From Paenisporosarcina cavernae (GTDB taxonomy: Bacteria > Bacillota > Bacilli > Bacillales_A > Planococcaceae), in NCBI RefSeq assembly GCF_003595195.1, contig NZ_CP032418.1, positions 322,501 through 386,500 of the forward strand: DNA of 64,000 bases. Reading direction: 5' to 3'. Within the stretch, counting starts at the first letter, position 1; every line of letters begins with the position of its first letter. Made by a program: the position numbers and the translations under genes. Of this stretch, positions 1-8,815 are shown one piece after another. Under the pieces are notes generated by a model. The model had not been told where the DNA came from and did no database searches. It saw nothing but the letters and a program-made list of their open reading frames with translations.

Positions 1-1305
1 GATCGAGGTATTGCTTCTATCCCTCGCTGGATGAGTAACTGGAAATTAGAATTTCGTTTGATAGCAACAGTGATACCGATACTCATCGCCTTCTTAGTGC
101 TAGAAGTATTTAAATGGGATACTGAAATTGTATATGAACGATTTGGTGGCTCTCAATTGTCGGAATGGATTCTATATCTTCTTATTGCCATTTTGTTGGC
201 GAGCTTTGGACTAATGAATGGAAGCATCTTCATAAAAGACATAAAAACCGCAAATTTGTCCGCACAATGGGAAAACAGTTTATCGAAAAAATTCTTGAGT
301 GCGATGCGATTGTTTTTTGACAATCGATCCCTTGCATTTAAAGCGATCTTCGCTCTAGTAGCCATCTTTTTAGCTGGTTTTGGATTTATGGTTTCGATGA
401 TGCAAGTTACAGCATTCCTTCTGTATATCCCTTTATTTGTTGTGGTTATTGTTCCAGTGCTTTATATCATCATGAAATCCATTGGGCGGTACAATGCACT
501 TTATGTTGCAACAGAGAAGCTAGCGCAAGGTACATTACATCAAGACGTCAGGATAAAAGGTAAATCAGTATTCGCAATGCATGCGAATCATCTCAATGAA
601 TTGCGCCATCTTGTCAAACATTCGGAGTCCGAACAGGCAAAGAGTGAACGACTAAAAACAGAGCTAATTACGAATGTGAGTCATGATTTACGTACACCTT
701 TAACATCCATTATTACGTATACGGATTTATTGAAAAATGAGAAGTTAACGGAAGTAGAAAGGGCCAATTATTTAGAAGTACTCGAACGGAAGTCGGCTAG
801 AATGAAAACGTTGATAGACGACTTGTTTGAAGTATCAAAAATGACGAGCGGTACCATTACGTTGATGAAGGCGACAGTAGATCTGTCCCAACTTCTTTCA
901 CAAACATTGGCGGAGCAACCCGAAGCGCCGGTGGAATTCCGCTTAAAAGTTCCGACAAGTCCACTATATGCCAAAGTGGATGGTCAGAAAATTTGGCGAG
1001 TGTTTGATAACTTGCTGCAAAATGCGCAGAAATACTCGTTAGAAGGAACGCGTGTATATGTTGAATTACTTCCTACTCCTGCAGGTGTTTCATTCACGAT
1101 CAAAAATGTTACAAAAGAAGAATTAGGTGGCAATGTAGAAGAGTTATTTGAGCGATTTAAAAGAGGGGACTCCTCTCGTAACACCGACGGCTCTGGATTA
1201 GGATTAGCAATCGTCCAATCGATTGTGGAACTCCACGAAGGAAGCATGAAACTGGATGTCGATGGGGATTTGTTCAAAGTATCTATATTCTTACCAAGTG
1301 AATAA
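1..1305 (+). CDS. Sensor histidine kinase, 5' end outside window
   Basis: Membrane histidine kinase of a two-component system. The frame is open from base 1, so the ATG at 31 is probably not the true start and the N-terminus is missing. Counting from that ATG, there are hydrophobic segments near residues 7-27, 44-64 and 103-147. The HisKA motif NVSHDLRTPLTSI has its phospho-acceptor His near residue 218. The catalytic domain has the N-box DNLLQNAQKYS and the G-box DGSGLGLAIVQS. A terminator follows directly. The cognate regulator is probably upstream and not visible. The family is certain; the stimulus is unknown. Confidence 0.88.
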   Translation, partial: DRGIASIPRWMSNWKLEFRLIATVIPILIAFLVLEVFKWDTEIVYERFGGSQLSEWILYLLIAILLASFGLMNGSIFIKDIKTANLSAQWENSLSKKFLSAMRLFFDNRSLAFKAIFALVAIFLAGFGFMVSMMQVTAFLLYIPLFVVVIVPVLYIIMKSIGRYNALYVATEKLAQGTLHQDVRIKGKSVFAMHANHLNELRHLVKHSESEQAKSERLKTELITNVSHDLRTPLTSIITYTDLLKNEKLTEVERANYLEVLERKSARMKTLIDDLFEVSKMTSGTITLMKATVDLSQLLSQTLAEQPEAPVEFRLKVPTSPLYAKVDGQKIWRVFDNLLQNAQKYSLEGTRVYVELLPTPAGVSFTIKNVTKEELGGNVEELFERFKRGDSSRNTDGSGLGLAIVQSIVELHEGSMKLDVDGDLFKVSIFLPSE

Positions 1306-1315
1306 TCGAATAGAA

Positions 1316-1348
1316 ATGTCTGACTCTTTGAGGGTTAGGCATTTTTTT
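1316..1348 (+). terminator. Rho-independent terminator after histidine kinase
   Basis: Imperfect stem ATGTCTGAC / GGTTAGGCAT (with G-T pairs) followed by seven T, just after the kinase stop codon. Confidence 0.7.
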
Positions 1349-1390
1349 AGTGGGTAAAATAGTAGAAATGAAGAAAGGAAACGGTACAGT

Positions 1391-2407
1391 ATGAACACTA
1401 GTAAATGGATGGATATCCGAATTCGTTTTCGTCATATTTTGTTTTCCGTTATTGCACTTGTTATTTTAATTTCCATCGCCACTATCGGGTTTATGAATAT
1501 TGAAGAATTGTCCTTTTTTGATGCCTTTTACTTAACGATTATTTCACTTATGACGGTTGGGTATGGAGACATTGTGCCGGAATCAGAAGCGGGAAAACAA
1601 TTTGCCTTGCTCTTAATTCCCATTGGAGCAGCAATTGTCACGTATGCGTTAGGAGCAGTTGCATCGTATTTTATCGAACATCAACTATCAGTGAAAGTGT
1701 GGAATAAGCGTATGGAACATACTATTCGAAATTTAGAGGATCACATTATTGTGTGTGGACTTGGAAAAGTGGGCACACAAATCTATCACGAGCTTAATGA
1801 GCAAGATACTCCTGTTGTCTATATCCATGAGGATGAAGAAGAGCTTGTTGATGCGTTAGGAGAGCACGCGTTGCGAATTGTTGGAAATCCAACGTGGAAA
1901 TCCGTCTTACAAGAGGCTGGCGTTGAAAATGCGAGAGCAGTGATTGCTGCCATGCCAAATGATTCGGATAATGTTTTTTTGACCATTACAGCAAAAGGAT
2001 TGAACGAGGATGTCCAAGTCGTGGCAAAATCGGAAAGGGAAGAATCAGAAGAAGTGCTGCTCCGTGCTGGTGCAAATAAAGTCGTAAATCCGACCACAAT
2101 AGGCGGCAGAGAGATGGTCATGTCGGTACTAAAGCCAGAAGGAACAGACGTCGTCAATTTTTTAATCGAATCAAAGAACAAAGAATTTACGATTGAAGAA
2201 CTTGAATTATTGGAAGGGTCCCCGTTGATTGGGAAATCAATTGGGGAATCAAAGCTCCGAAATGAACATAAATTGACGATTCTCGCAATCAAACGAGAAG
2301 ATGAGATGATTGCAAACCCTACGTCAGATGAAAAAATGGAAAAAGGAGATAAATTAGTTGTCTTTGGACATCTAGACCGAACTCGAAACTTTCTGAAAAA
2401 ATCATAG
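1391..2407 (+). CDS. TrkA-N (RCK) domain potassium channel, YugO-like
   Basis: Two-helix K+ channel, 338 aa. Hydrophobic helices lie near residues 15-38 and 68-93. Between them is the pore loop with the selectivity filter TVGYGD (residues 55-60). The cytoplasmic part is an RCK/TrkA-N domain with the Rossmann motif GLGKVG near residue 120, followed by a TrkA-C domain (about 265-335). Size and domain order match the B. subtilis YugO type. GAAAGGA upstream serves as ribosome site. It is transcribed singly or with the next gene, which starts about 75 nt downstream. Confidence 0.9.
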   Translation: MNTSKWMDIRIRFRHILFSVIALVILISIATIGFMNIEELSFFDAFYLTIISLMTVGYGDIVPESEAGKQFALLLIPIGAAIVTYALGAVASYFIEHQLSVKVWNKRMEHTIRNLEDHIIVCGLGKVGTQIYHELNEQDTPVVYIHEDEEELVDALGEHALRIVGNPTWKSVLQEAGVENARAVIAAMPNDSDNVFLTITAKGLNEDVQVVAKSEREESEEVLLRAGANKVVNPTTIGGREMVMSVLKPEGTDVVNFLIESKNKEFTIEELELLEGSPLIGKSIGESKLRNEHKLTILAIKREDEMIANPTSDEKMEKGDKLVVFGHLDRTRNFLKKS

Positions 2408-2483
2408 ATGACGTTTCGAAAGCGCCCCTAGGGGTATAGGAGCTATGTATAGGAAAAATATGATAGTAGAGGGAGGAACGTCT

Positions 2484-4292
2484 ATGTTCGATACGATGTA
2501 TTGGCGTACCACGTTTGATTGGTTGCCAGAGTTATTACTAGGTTTACTAGTATTATTAATTGGGTTCTTTATTGCAAAGTTCCTAGAAAACCTAACATAC
2601 AAACTTCTTCGTAAAGGAAAAGTAAATGAAAGACTTGGAAATACGGAGTCTAAGTGGAGCGCTGAGAAGATCATTAGTAAAGTGGTATTTTTCTTAGTAT
2701 TATTATTTTCATTCTTCTTATTCTTCAACATGATGGATTTAGGATCTGTCGCAAGTCCATTCGCAACAATGTTCTCTTCTTTAACTGGAGCATTATTAAA
2801 TATTTTAAAAGCGGCTCTTATTCTATTTGTTGCATGGATTATTGCAACATTAGTGAAAAAAGCTATTCAAACATTTGGGAATAAAGTCAATGTGAATAAG
2901 TTCACTGACAAAGCTGGTGTAGACCCAGAAAAAGTGGATAAAACGAAATGGACAGATACGTTTGCCAATGTAGCGTACTGGTTAATCTTCTTATTATTCA
3001 TTCCAGCAGTATTAAATGCACTTGGAATTGATGGCCTAAGTGGACCGTTCGAAGGAATGCTAGATAAGTTCTTCGCGTTCATTCCGAAATTGGTATCAGC
3101 AGCGATTGTATTCTTCATCGGATACTTTGCAGCGAAATTGGTTCGTAATATCTTAACGAAATTCTTAGAATCAATTGGGACAGATCGTCTTGCTCATAAA
3201 TTAAAAATAGCTTCGTTCTTTGAAGGAACTAGTCTTTCAAGAATTATCGGAATCATTGCATTTGTACTAATCATGATTCCAGTAACAATTACTGCACTTG
3301 AAATTTTAGATTTAAATGGTATCTCAGATCCAGCGATTTCTATGTTAAACGATATCATGGAAATGTTACCGAAGATTGCCATTGCAATTGTTTTAGTTAT
3401 CATCGGTATTGTCGTTGGTAAATGGGTGAAAGAGGTTGTTGAAAACTTATTGAAAAACCTTGGGGTCGATTCTTTATTTAGCAACATGGGATTCAATAAT
3501 GTTTCATCAAGCTCAAATGCAAACAACTTATCGTTCGCGAAAATTTTAGCGATCATTGCTCAAGTTGTTGTTGTTCTTTTATTCGTAGTAGAAGCGCTTC
3601 AAATTCTTGAATTAGAATTTATGGTCACTCTTGCTACAGGAATCTTTGCATACTTACCTGCAGTCATTGCTGCAGTTATTATTCTAGCAGTTGGATTCTG
3701 GTTAGCGTCTCTTGCAGAGCAGTTCGTTGGAAGTGTAATGACGAAAGCTTCAGGCTCGCCTCATGTGTTACGCTATGTAGCAAAATATGCGATTTTAGCA
3801 TTTGCTTTCTTCATGGCGCTTGACCAATTAGGAATTGCCGCATCTATAATTAATGCAGCATTCATTTTAATTTTAGGTGGAGTTGCGCTAGCATTTGGTT
3901 TAGCATTTGGTTTAGGTGGACGTGACCATGCGTCTCGTTACTTAGATCGTATGGAAAAAAGCATTGAAAATGCAGATGTATCGAAAGAAAAATGGGAAGC
4001 TGAAAAGCAATCCATGAAAAACGATATGAAAAACAAAATGGGTCAAGCAAAACAAAACATGGACAACAGTCCTTCTGCCAACCCATTAAAGGATGCTTCT
4101 AATTCATATGAAGCACCATCAACGCCGGCTGCTCCTATTGAGCCAAAACCGGATGGTATTGAGAATGGTACTGCAGATGAAAATTTCCCTTATGATGATG
4201 TAGCACCAAACGAGGGTGATTCGTTTAACAGCGGCGCACATGATGACTGGAATAACACAAAGCCAGGTTCTGATCCGTTCAAACCTGAATAA
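2484..4292 (+). CDS. Multi-pass membrane protein with TM-helix repeats (mechanosensitive-channel related)
   Basis: 602-aa membrane protein with about ten or more hydrophobic helices in repeated units (LLLGLLVLLIGFFIAKFLE-like blocks recur), resembling proteins of the conserved TM-helix repeat family related to MscS channels. The last 110 residues are hydrophilic, rich in N, P, D and E, and probably disordered and cytoplasmic. I place the start at 2484 because GGGAGGAACGTCT precedes that ATG; an in-frame ATG at 2445 lacks a ribosome site. A strong terminator follows. The transport function is inferred from the family only. Confidence 0.8.
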   Translation: MFDTMYWRTTFDWLPELLLGLLVLLIGFFIAKFLENLTYKLLRKGKVNERLGNTESKWSAEKIISKVVFFLVLLFSFFLFFNMMDLGSVASPFATMFSSLTGALLNILKAALILFVAWIIATLVKKAIQTFGNKVNVNKFTDKAGVDPEKVDKTKWTDTFANVAYWLIFLLFIPAVLNALGIDGLSGPFEGMLDKFFAFIPKLVSAAIVFFIGYFAAKLVRNILTKFLESIGTDRLAHKLKIASFFEGTSLSRIIGIIAFVLIMIPVTITALEILDLNGISDPAISMLNDIMEMLPKIAIAIVLVIIGIVVGKWVKEVVENLLKNLGVDSLFSNMGFNNVSSSSNANNLSFAKILAIIAQVVVVLLFVVEALQILELEFMVTLATGIFAYLPAVIAAVIILAVGFWLASLAEQFVGSVMTKASGSPHVLRYVAKYAILAFAFFMALDQLGIAASIINAAFILILGGVALAFGLAFGLGGRDHASRYLDRMEKSIENADVSKEKWEAEKQSMKNDMKNKMGQAKQNMDNSPSANPLKDASNSYEAPSTPAAPIEPKPDGIENGTADENFPYDDVAPNEGDSFNSGAHDDWNNTKPGSDPFKPE

Positions 4293-4304
4293 TTAATTAA
4301 GACT

Positions 4305-4348
4305 AACCGTAAGCCTCGAGAGAAATTCTTGATGCTTACGGTTTTTTT
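4305..4348 (+). terminator. Rho-independent terminator
   Basis: Perfect 10-bp stem AACCGTAAGC / GCTTACGGTT with a run of seven T, 12 nt after the preceding stop codon. Confidence 0.92.
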
Positions 4349-4735
4349 GTTAGGGTTAGATAGTGAGATGAACGATATCGAGAACAGTATAAGTATTAGT
4401 GGATTTCGAAAAAAGACAAGGAAGCGGAAGGGAGATTGAATTTTATACGATAAGTGATGTAATCGCTAAAGAGACTGGAGCGGAATGGGGACGGATATGA
4501 TGATTTAGTTGGCGGCTTTGCGAATGGGTTGTTGTTTTCAATTTCGGGTTATTGTTTATGATTTCCGGTTGTTGTTTACGATTTGCGTTTGCCCATATGA
4601 AAATGCGGTTGTTATTTGAAGTATTGATTGGTAGATACAAAGTCACCATCTTACCTATGGTTCCTTTTATTCTTGGAAGGAATTTCTTTCGTAGATGGGA
4701 TACAATGAACGTTAAGGGAAAGGGGTTGTGTAACG
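4349..4735. other. 387-bp intergenic region, mostly non-coding
   Basis: No convincing gene. The first 160 bp show no recognisable signal. Positions 4508-4627 hold a degenerate 20-nt repeat array, listed separately. The last 100 bp must contain the promoter of the DinB-like gene, but I cannot choose a clear -35/-10 pair. A 71-codon ORF (4552-4767) runs through the repeats and overlaps the next gene; I consider it chance. Confidence 0.6.
4508..4627. repeat. Degenerate 20-nt tandem array, about six units
   Basis: Units start at 4508, 4528, 4548, 4568, 4588 (poor) and 4608. The three central units are clearest: GTTGTTGTTTTCAATTTCGG, GTTATTGTTTATGATTTCCG and GTTGTTGTTTACGATTTGCG. The head GTTgTTgTTT is best conserved and the tail varies. 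The period matches other intergenic arrays in this window although the head motif differs. Confidence 0.7.
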
Positions 4736-5200
4736 ATGGAAGTGGTACGTCAAATGGAGTTTGCTAGATTGTATTCGCTAGGGAAAATAGAACGGATTGA
4801 TGAGAACGAATGGGATGTGATACTAGAAGGAGAACCTAATACAATTCGTTGGAATGCAGGACATATTTTCACGTCGCATGAATCGCTTTTGAAACGGGCT
4901 ATTCCCTCCTATACTGTCGTCCATCCAGAGTGGAAGCAGTTTTTCGAAGGAGGAACACGACCGTCTGAATGGGGAAACAATCCTCCAAGTAAAAGTGAAA
5001 TTATTCACGCACTACAAGAACAAATTGTACGATTTGTCCCAGTGATTGGGGAGGATATGTATACTCCGATTAACGAACCGATCTCATTTGGTTCGATGCA
5101 TTCTATTGAAAGCGTGGCAGGGGTACTTAATTTTATGGTGTGGCATGAAGGAATCCATATTGGTGCTCTATATGCGATGCATCGAGCGATTGCGAAATAA
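4736..5200 (+). CDS. DinB-like family protein
   Basis: 154-aa four-helix protein of the DinB/YfiT-like superfamily, whose members bind a metal through three His and often act as thiol-dependent transferases. Visible candidate ligands are H43 and H48 (WNAGHIFTSHES) and H137/H141 near the C-terminus (WHEGIHIG). AAGGGG lies upstream of the ATG. It stands alone between two terminators. The substrate is unknown. Confidence 0.82.
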   Translation: MEVVRQMEFARLYSLGKIERIDENEWDVILEGEPNTIRWNAGHIFTSHESLLKRAIPSYTVVHPEWKQFFEGGTRPSEWGNNPPSKSEIIHALQEQIVRFVPVIGEDMYTPINEPISFGSMHSIESVAGVLNFMVWHEGIHIGALYAMHRAIAK

Positions 5201-5232
5201 GATTTCCTCACATGATAACTTCCAGATGAAAT

Positions 5233-5267
5233 AAAAGCAGTCTTTCAACTTACGAAAGGCTGCTTTG
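5233..5267. terminator. Bidirectional terminator between DinB-like gene and lia operon
   Basis: Stem AAAGCAGTCTTTC / GAAAGGCTGCTTT (one G-T pair) with loop AACTTAC, between convergent genes. Short A/T tracts on both sides allow use in both directions. Confidence 0.8.
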
Positions 5268-5279
5268 TATGTAGATGGG

Positions 5280-5918
5280 TCATTTTTTCTTCACTAATTC
5301 GTGCTCGTATGCGTACACGACAGCTTGTGTTCGATCCAGTACTTCTAATTTAGATAAGACATTGCTGACATGCGTTTTCACTGTTTTTAGCGCAATGAAT
5401 AAGTCATCTGCGATTTCTTGGTTGGATTTTCCTTTTGCAAGTTCGAGCAAAATTTCCATCTCGCGGTCGGTCAATTCTGTGTGGAGCATTTTCTCCGAGT
5501 TTCCTCGCATTCTTGCCATCATTTTGTTTGTTACTTCAGGTTCTAACACCGCAGTCCCATTATGCGTTTGACGAATGGATTCGGCGATTTTTTGTGCATT
5601 GGATGTTTTCAATAAATAACTGACGGCTCCTGCCTCAAGTGCCGGATATACTTTGTCATCGTCTAAAAAGCTGGTGACAATCATAATTTTTGCGTCTGGC
5701 CATTTTGCGATAATTTCTTTTGTAGCTTCTGCACCTGTCATTCCAGGCATCATCATGTCCATCAAAATAATGTCGGGACGTAACGCTAGAGATAGCTCAA
5801 TAGCATCAAAGCCGTTACCAGCTTCCCCGACGACTTCCATGTCTTTTTGTGATTGCAAGTATGCGGACAAACCTAGTCGCACCATTTCATGATCATCTAC
5901 TAATAGAATTCGAATCAT
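5280..5918 (-). CDS. liaR: LuxR-family response regulator, LiaR/VraR type
   Basis: 212-aa NarL/LuxR response regulator. The receiver domain has the acidic pair D8-D9, phospho-acceptor D54 (ILMDMMMPG) and a conserved Lys near residue 104. A C-terminal HTH (about 148-195) contains LTDREMEILLELAKGKSN. The sequence and its place after a LiaF/LiaS pair identify the LiaR/VraR branch, which activates the lia operon under cell-envelope stress. A perfect AGGAGGAACA precedes the ATG. The start overlaps the end of liaS by 26 nt, so the two are probably translationally coupled. Confidence 0.93.
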   Translation of the reverse strand: MIRILLVDDHEMVRLGLSAYLQSQKDMEVVGEAGNGFDAIELSLALRPDIILMDMMMPGMTGAEATKEIIAKWPDAKIMIVTSFLDDDKVYPALEAGAVSYLLKTSNAQKIAESIRQTHNGTAVLEPEVTNKMMARMRGNSEKMLHTELTDREMEILLELAKGKSNQEIADDLFIALKTVKTHVSNVLSKLEVLDRTQAVVYAYEHELVKKK

Positions 5919-6924
5919 GTTGTTCCTCCTTTTCCATCGGCACTATTACCTCGACAATTGTTCCTTCTCCTGGAACAGAAACGACCTTACTACGTGCACC
6001 AATTTCAACTGCGCGTTCTTCAATGTGATGCAAGCCGTACGAACTCGATTTGTCTTCGTCTTTTGAAAAACCGACTCCATTATCTTGAATGCGTAAAAGA
6101 ACGACTCCATCTCGTTGGATCAAGGTAATATCGACTTCGGTCGCTTTAGAATGACGAAGCGTATTCGACAACGATTCTTGCGCAATTCTAAATAAGTGAT
6201 CCTCGGTTCCTTTGGAGAGCGTGACTTCTTCTAATTTAGTTCGGATGGTAAAATGAACTTTTTGTTTTAATTCTTCTACTAAGTCACGTAAACCTTCCGC
6301 CATTGTTTTATTATGCAAGGCGATTGGACGCAAGTGGAGTAAAAGCGCACGCATTTCAAGCTGTGCTTGCTGGACCATTTTTTCTGCTTGAAGGAGTACG
6401 GGAGTCACTTCTTCCTCGTTCTCTGTTATGGATGACAACAGCATGGAAGAGGCAAAAAGTTGCTGGGAAACGGAATCATGTAATTCACGAGCAAGACGTT
6501 GTCGTTCTTGTATGATTTGTTCTTGAATTCGTTGTTCTTCCCCTTCTGCGCGTTCGTCGGTAAGGCGTTTCAAACTATTTTGCTGCGTTTCGATAAGCGT
6601 TGTTATTTCGACCAGTTGCTTATGGATTTTTTTTGATACTTTTGGGAATGAAGCATTTCCTTTTTCAGAGGTCACTTTTTGTAACGAAGCTTCTACTTTG
6701 CGTTCACGAGAGGAAATCGCAAGTTGACTATTCATCGCGATTAAAAAACTGACGACGAAAATCCCCATTGCATACCATGCAATTAGGGGGATTTCTTCTT
6801 TCACGTTCAATAATACTTCCCATTTGGAGAGATCATTCCATCCCCAAATGCTTACAAGAACTCCCGCTAATCCTACTAGTAGCAAGAAAAATAAAAAGAA
6901 TAGTCGTGAAAAGAACCCGTTCAT
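5893..6924 (-). CDS. liaS: Sensor histidine kinase, LiaS/VraS type
   Basis: 343-aa intramembrane-sensing kinase. Two helices near residues 3-27 and 42-64 enclose a very short outer loop. A coiled-coil linker leads to the H-box RLARELHDSVSQQ with H149, typical of the HisKA_3 family, and a C-terminal HATPase domain. The ATG at 6924 forms an ATGA overlap with the stop of liaF, which fixes the start; the open frame extends 37 codons further upstream without a ribosome site. Known members sense lipid-II-targeting antibiotics together with LiaF. Confidence 0.93.
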   Translation of the reverse strand: MNGFFSRLFFLFFLLLVGLAGVLVSIWGWNDLSKWEVLLNVKEEIPLIAWYAMGIFVVSFLIAMNSQLAISSRERKVEASLQKVTSEKGNASFPKVSKKIHKQLVEITTLIETQQNSLKRLTDERAEGEEQRIQEQIIQERQRLARELHDSVSQQLFASSMLLSSITENEEEVTPVLLQAEKMVQQAQLEMRALLLHLRPIALHNKTMAEGLRDLVEELKQKVHFTIRTKLEEVTLSKGTEDHLFRIAQESLSNTLRHSKATEVDITLIQRDGVVLLRIQDNGVGFSKDEDKSSSYGLHHIEERAVEIGARSKVVSVPGEGTIVEVIVPMEKEEQHDSNSISR

Positions 6925-7616
6925 CCTCGAACCACCTCTACTTCTCCGAAGAGTATAGAAACAGAAATAATGAGTTCTGCCTGGGATAGGGAAACACTGT
7001 CGTAGCCAGAAACGTGGCTGAGTGTTTGATTCCAAAGACGAGCTTTTGGCACTTCAAGTGCACATACATCTCCAATAATACTGGCAATATGAATGCGACA
7101 AGGAATGTCATGAGGGACGACAATTTTCACCTTCCCAAACGTTTGGCGGATGGAGATGAACGATGTTCCTTTCGGTAAAACGGTGTTCGTCGCATCTAGG
7201 ACGATATTTCCATAGACGGATTGCATATGAACGTTTTCCCATTTATACGTTTCACTATGCGAAACAATCGTAAGTAGCGCGTTCCGCTGGACCCCTCTTG
7301 ATGATTCGAACACACCAGAAAATGGCGCGAAAATCTCTTCTGGACCATTTCCTTTCCATAGGCGATACAATACGTACACAACGATTGCTAAAATGAGCAA
7401 CCGTAAACTCCATAGAGACATGACGGCGGCTGCGACAAAGGGCACACCGATCCAAAATAAGACGCGTTTTTTTCGTTTTAATGCAAAGAATATAAATGCT
7501 GTTCCAAAAAGAACAAAGACAATACTGCCATTTTCAAAAAGTACAGACTCCAGCAAGATAAGACAAAACACTGCAAAAAGCCCAAATGTAAGTTGTTGCG
7601 TTGTAAACGTTGGCAA
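6921..7616 (-). CDS. liaF: LiaF/VraT-type membrane inhibitor, TTG start
   Basis: 231-aa protein with about four hydrophobic segments in the first half and a beta-rich soluble C-terminal domain ending FGEVEVVRG, as in LiaF (241 aa in B. subtilis). LiaF keeps LiaS inactive without stress. I choose TTG at 7616 because AGGAGG lies 7 nt upstream of it; the ATG at 7643 would place this ribosome site inside the gene. It overlaps liaS by 4 nt and is separated from liaH by 122 nt holding a hairpin. Confidence 0.88.
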   Translation of the reverse strand: MPTFTTQQLTFGLFAVFCLILLESVLFENGSIVFVLFGTAFIFFALKRKKRVLFWIGVPFVAAAVMSLWSLRLLILAIVVYVLYRLWKGNGPEEIFAPFSGVFESSRGVQRNALLTIVSHSETYKWENVHMQSVYGNIVLDATNTVLPKGTSFISIRQTFGKVKIVVPHDIPCRIHIASIIGDVCALEVPKARLWNQTLSHVSGYDSVSLSQAELIISVSILFGEVEVVRG

Positions 7617-7681
7617 GTCTTTTCCTCCTTTTTCAAACAACAAACGTGCCAGTTATCCGTTGGTGACAGATCATCACGAAC

Positions 7682-7717
7682 AAAACAGACGCCAAACGAA
7701 GAATCGCTAGCGTCCGT
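7682..7717 (-). terminator. Weak internal terminator between liaH and liaF
   Basis: On the minus strand ACGGACGC pairs with GCGTCTGT (one G-T pair), followed by TTTTG. It lies between liaIH and liaFSR and may give more liaIH than liaFSR transcript, as known for the B. subtilis operon. The T run is short. Confidence 0.5.
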
Positions 7718-7738
7718 CTTCCAATTCTATCCTCTAGT

Positions 7739-8386
7739 TTACACAATTTCCTGCTTGTCTTCTTGCTTTTTTTGTAAAGAGTCAAGACGACGCTCCATGG
7801 AAGAGGAGCTATAGCTCGAGTCAACTTTAGTTCCTAATGACACGATGAAATGCTCTAAATCATCAAACGTTTTAATGGTTGTTTCCTTTTTAGAGGAGCT
7901 TCGCTCACCTAGAACGCGGTCCATTTGTGCATGTGCTCTTGTAACATTCTCTTTGCCCATTAAAGAAAGCTGACGTACTTTCATATCTTTCACTTTATGT
8001 TTCATTTCTTCAAACTTTTGTTCTAGCTCGAGTTGTTCACGAAGCGTCCGTTCTAAGCTTTCTTGAAGTGTTACCTTACGCGCTTCATAAGCTGCGACTT
8101 CTTGTTTAGCAAAGACGATTAAATCTTCTTCCCCTGCTAACTCCGCTAATGACAATTGCTCGACTCGCTTTGCTAAAAGTTGCTCGGTATCGTGCAATTC
8201 TTTCTCTAACTTTCCCTTTAGTGCACCTTGTCGTTCCATCCATTTACCCGTTTTTTCGGTTTGTTTCTCTGCTTCTTTGATGTAATGGTTCAATTGATGA
8301 ATAGGATTCTTTTCTTCTTTTTTCTCTAACACGGTTTGAAGATCTGCTTCGATTGCGTATTTAAAACGTTTCCATAAAGTTGTCAT
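7739..8386 (-). CDS. liaH: PspA/IM30-family protein, LiaH type
   Basis: 215-aa, almost wholly alpha-helical, charged coiled-coil protein of the PspA/IM30 family, close in length to B. subtilis LiaH (225 aa). LiaH forms large oligomers that protect the membrane and is recruited by LiaI. The last 35 residues are Ser/Lys/Gln rich and less conserved. Start at 8386 because GGAGGAAAACATC precedes that ATG; an ATG 15 nt upstream lacks a site. It follows liaI by 15 nt. Confidence 0.9.
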   Translation of the reverse strand: MTTLWKRFKYAIEADLQTVLEKKEEKNPIHQLNHYIKEAEKQTEKTGKWMERQGALKGKLEKELHDTEQLLAKRVEQLSLAELAGEEDLIVFAKQEVAAYEARKVTLQESLERTLREQLELEQKFEEMKHKVKDMKVRQLSLMGKENVTRAHAQMDRVLGERSSSKKETTIKTFDDLEHFIVSLGTKVDSSYSSSSMERRLDSLQKKQEDKQEIV

Positions 8387-8401
8387 GATGTTTTCCTCCA
8401 A

Positions 8402-8746
8402 TTATTTTGTGATTTCTTTCCATTGTGACTCGAAATGTTGAAATGGGTCAGCATGATGAAGAGAAGGTGATGATTTTTCTTTTTGCCAAGCACGGTAGAT
8501 GTACAGTACAGCGATAATTGCTGCGATTCCGATAAAGCCTGGAATATTTGCGATTCCAGTGACTAGACCAGAAAGTCCAATCAGTAACAAAACGACTTTT
8601 TTCCACGTTTTTCGTGCACTAGGGTAGTAGTGCATTGCTGCAACAACCATTCCTGCTGAAATTGCGAGCGCAAGTAATGAACCTAAATTTGCGAGGGCAA
8701 TAATTGCTGCAACGATTCCCGCGATGATTAATCCAAATTTTTTCAT
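8402..8746 (-). CDS. liaI: LiaI-like small membrane protein
   Basis: 114-aa membrane protein with three hydrophobic segments (about residues 4-18, 22-42 and 52-84) and a hydrophilic C-terminal tail. Its position as first gene before a PspA-type protein, and its size (LiaI of B. subtilis is 126 aa), identify it as the membrane anchor for LiaH. GGGAG precedes the ATG. No liaG homologue lies in the operon, unlike in B. subtilis. Confidence 0.82.
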   Translation of the reverse strand: MKKFGLIIAGIVAAIIALANLGSLLALAISAGMVVAAMHYYPSARKTWKKVVLLLIGLSGLVTGIANIPGFIGIAAIIAVLYIYRAWQKEKSSPSLHHADPFQHFESQWKEITK

Positions 8747-8774
8747 GAGTGTAACTCCCTTCGGTTGATAGTTT

Positions 8775-8815
8775 TATCTTACGGCGTAGCAGAGTTTTAC
8801 CGAACGGTCTCGGTA
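8775..8815 (-). promoter_or_regulatory. Candidate LiaR-dependent promoter and operator
   Basis: A perfect inverted repeat TACCGA-N6-TCGGTA lies at 8798-8815. Read on the minus strand its right half supplies a poor -35 (TTCGGT), followed after 17 nt by TAAGAT as -10, about 33 nt before the liaI start. A weak -35 covered by a palindrome suits an activator-dependent promoter. That the activator is LiaR is inferred from the operon. Confidence 0.55.

Noticed and set aside
2420-2440. Palindrome CCCCTAGGGG before the multi-helix membrane protein
   Set aside because: Too short and without T run or promoter context to assign a role.
2402-2731. Minus-strand ORFs of 60-160 codons inside real genes
   Set aside because: Shadow frames opposite conserved plus-strand genes, with low-quality composition and no ribosome sites; the same holds for similar ORFs throughout the window.
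4552-4767. 71-codon ORF before the DinB-like gene
   Set aside because: It lies in the degenerate repeats, has no ribosome site and overlaps the real gene.
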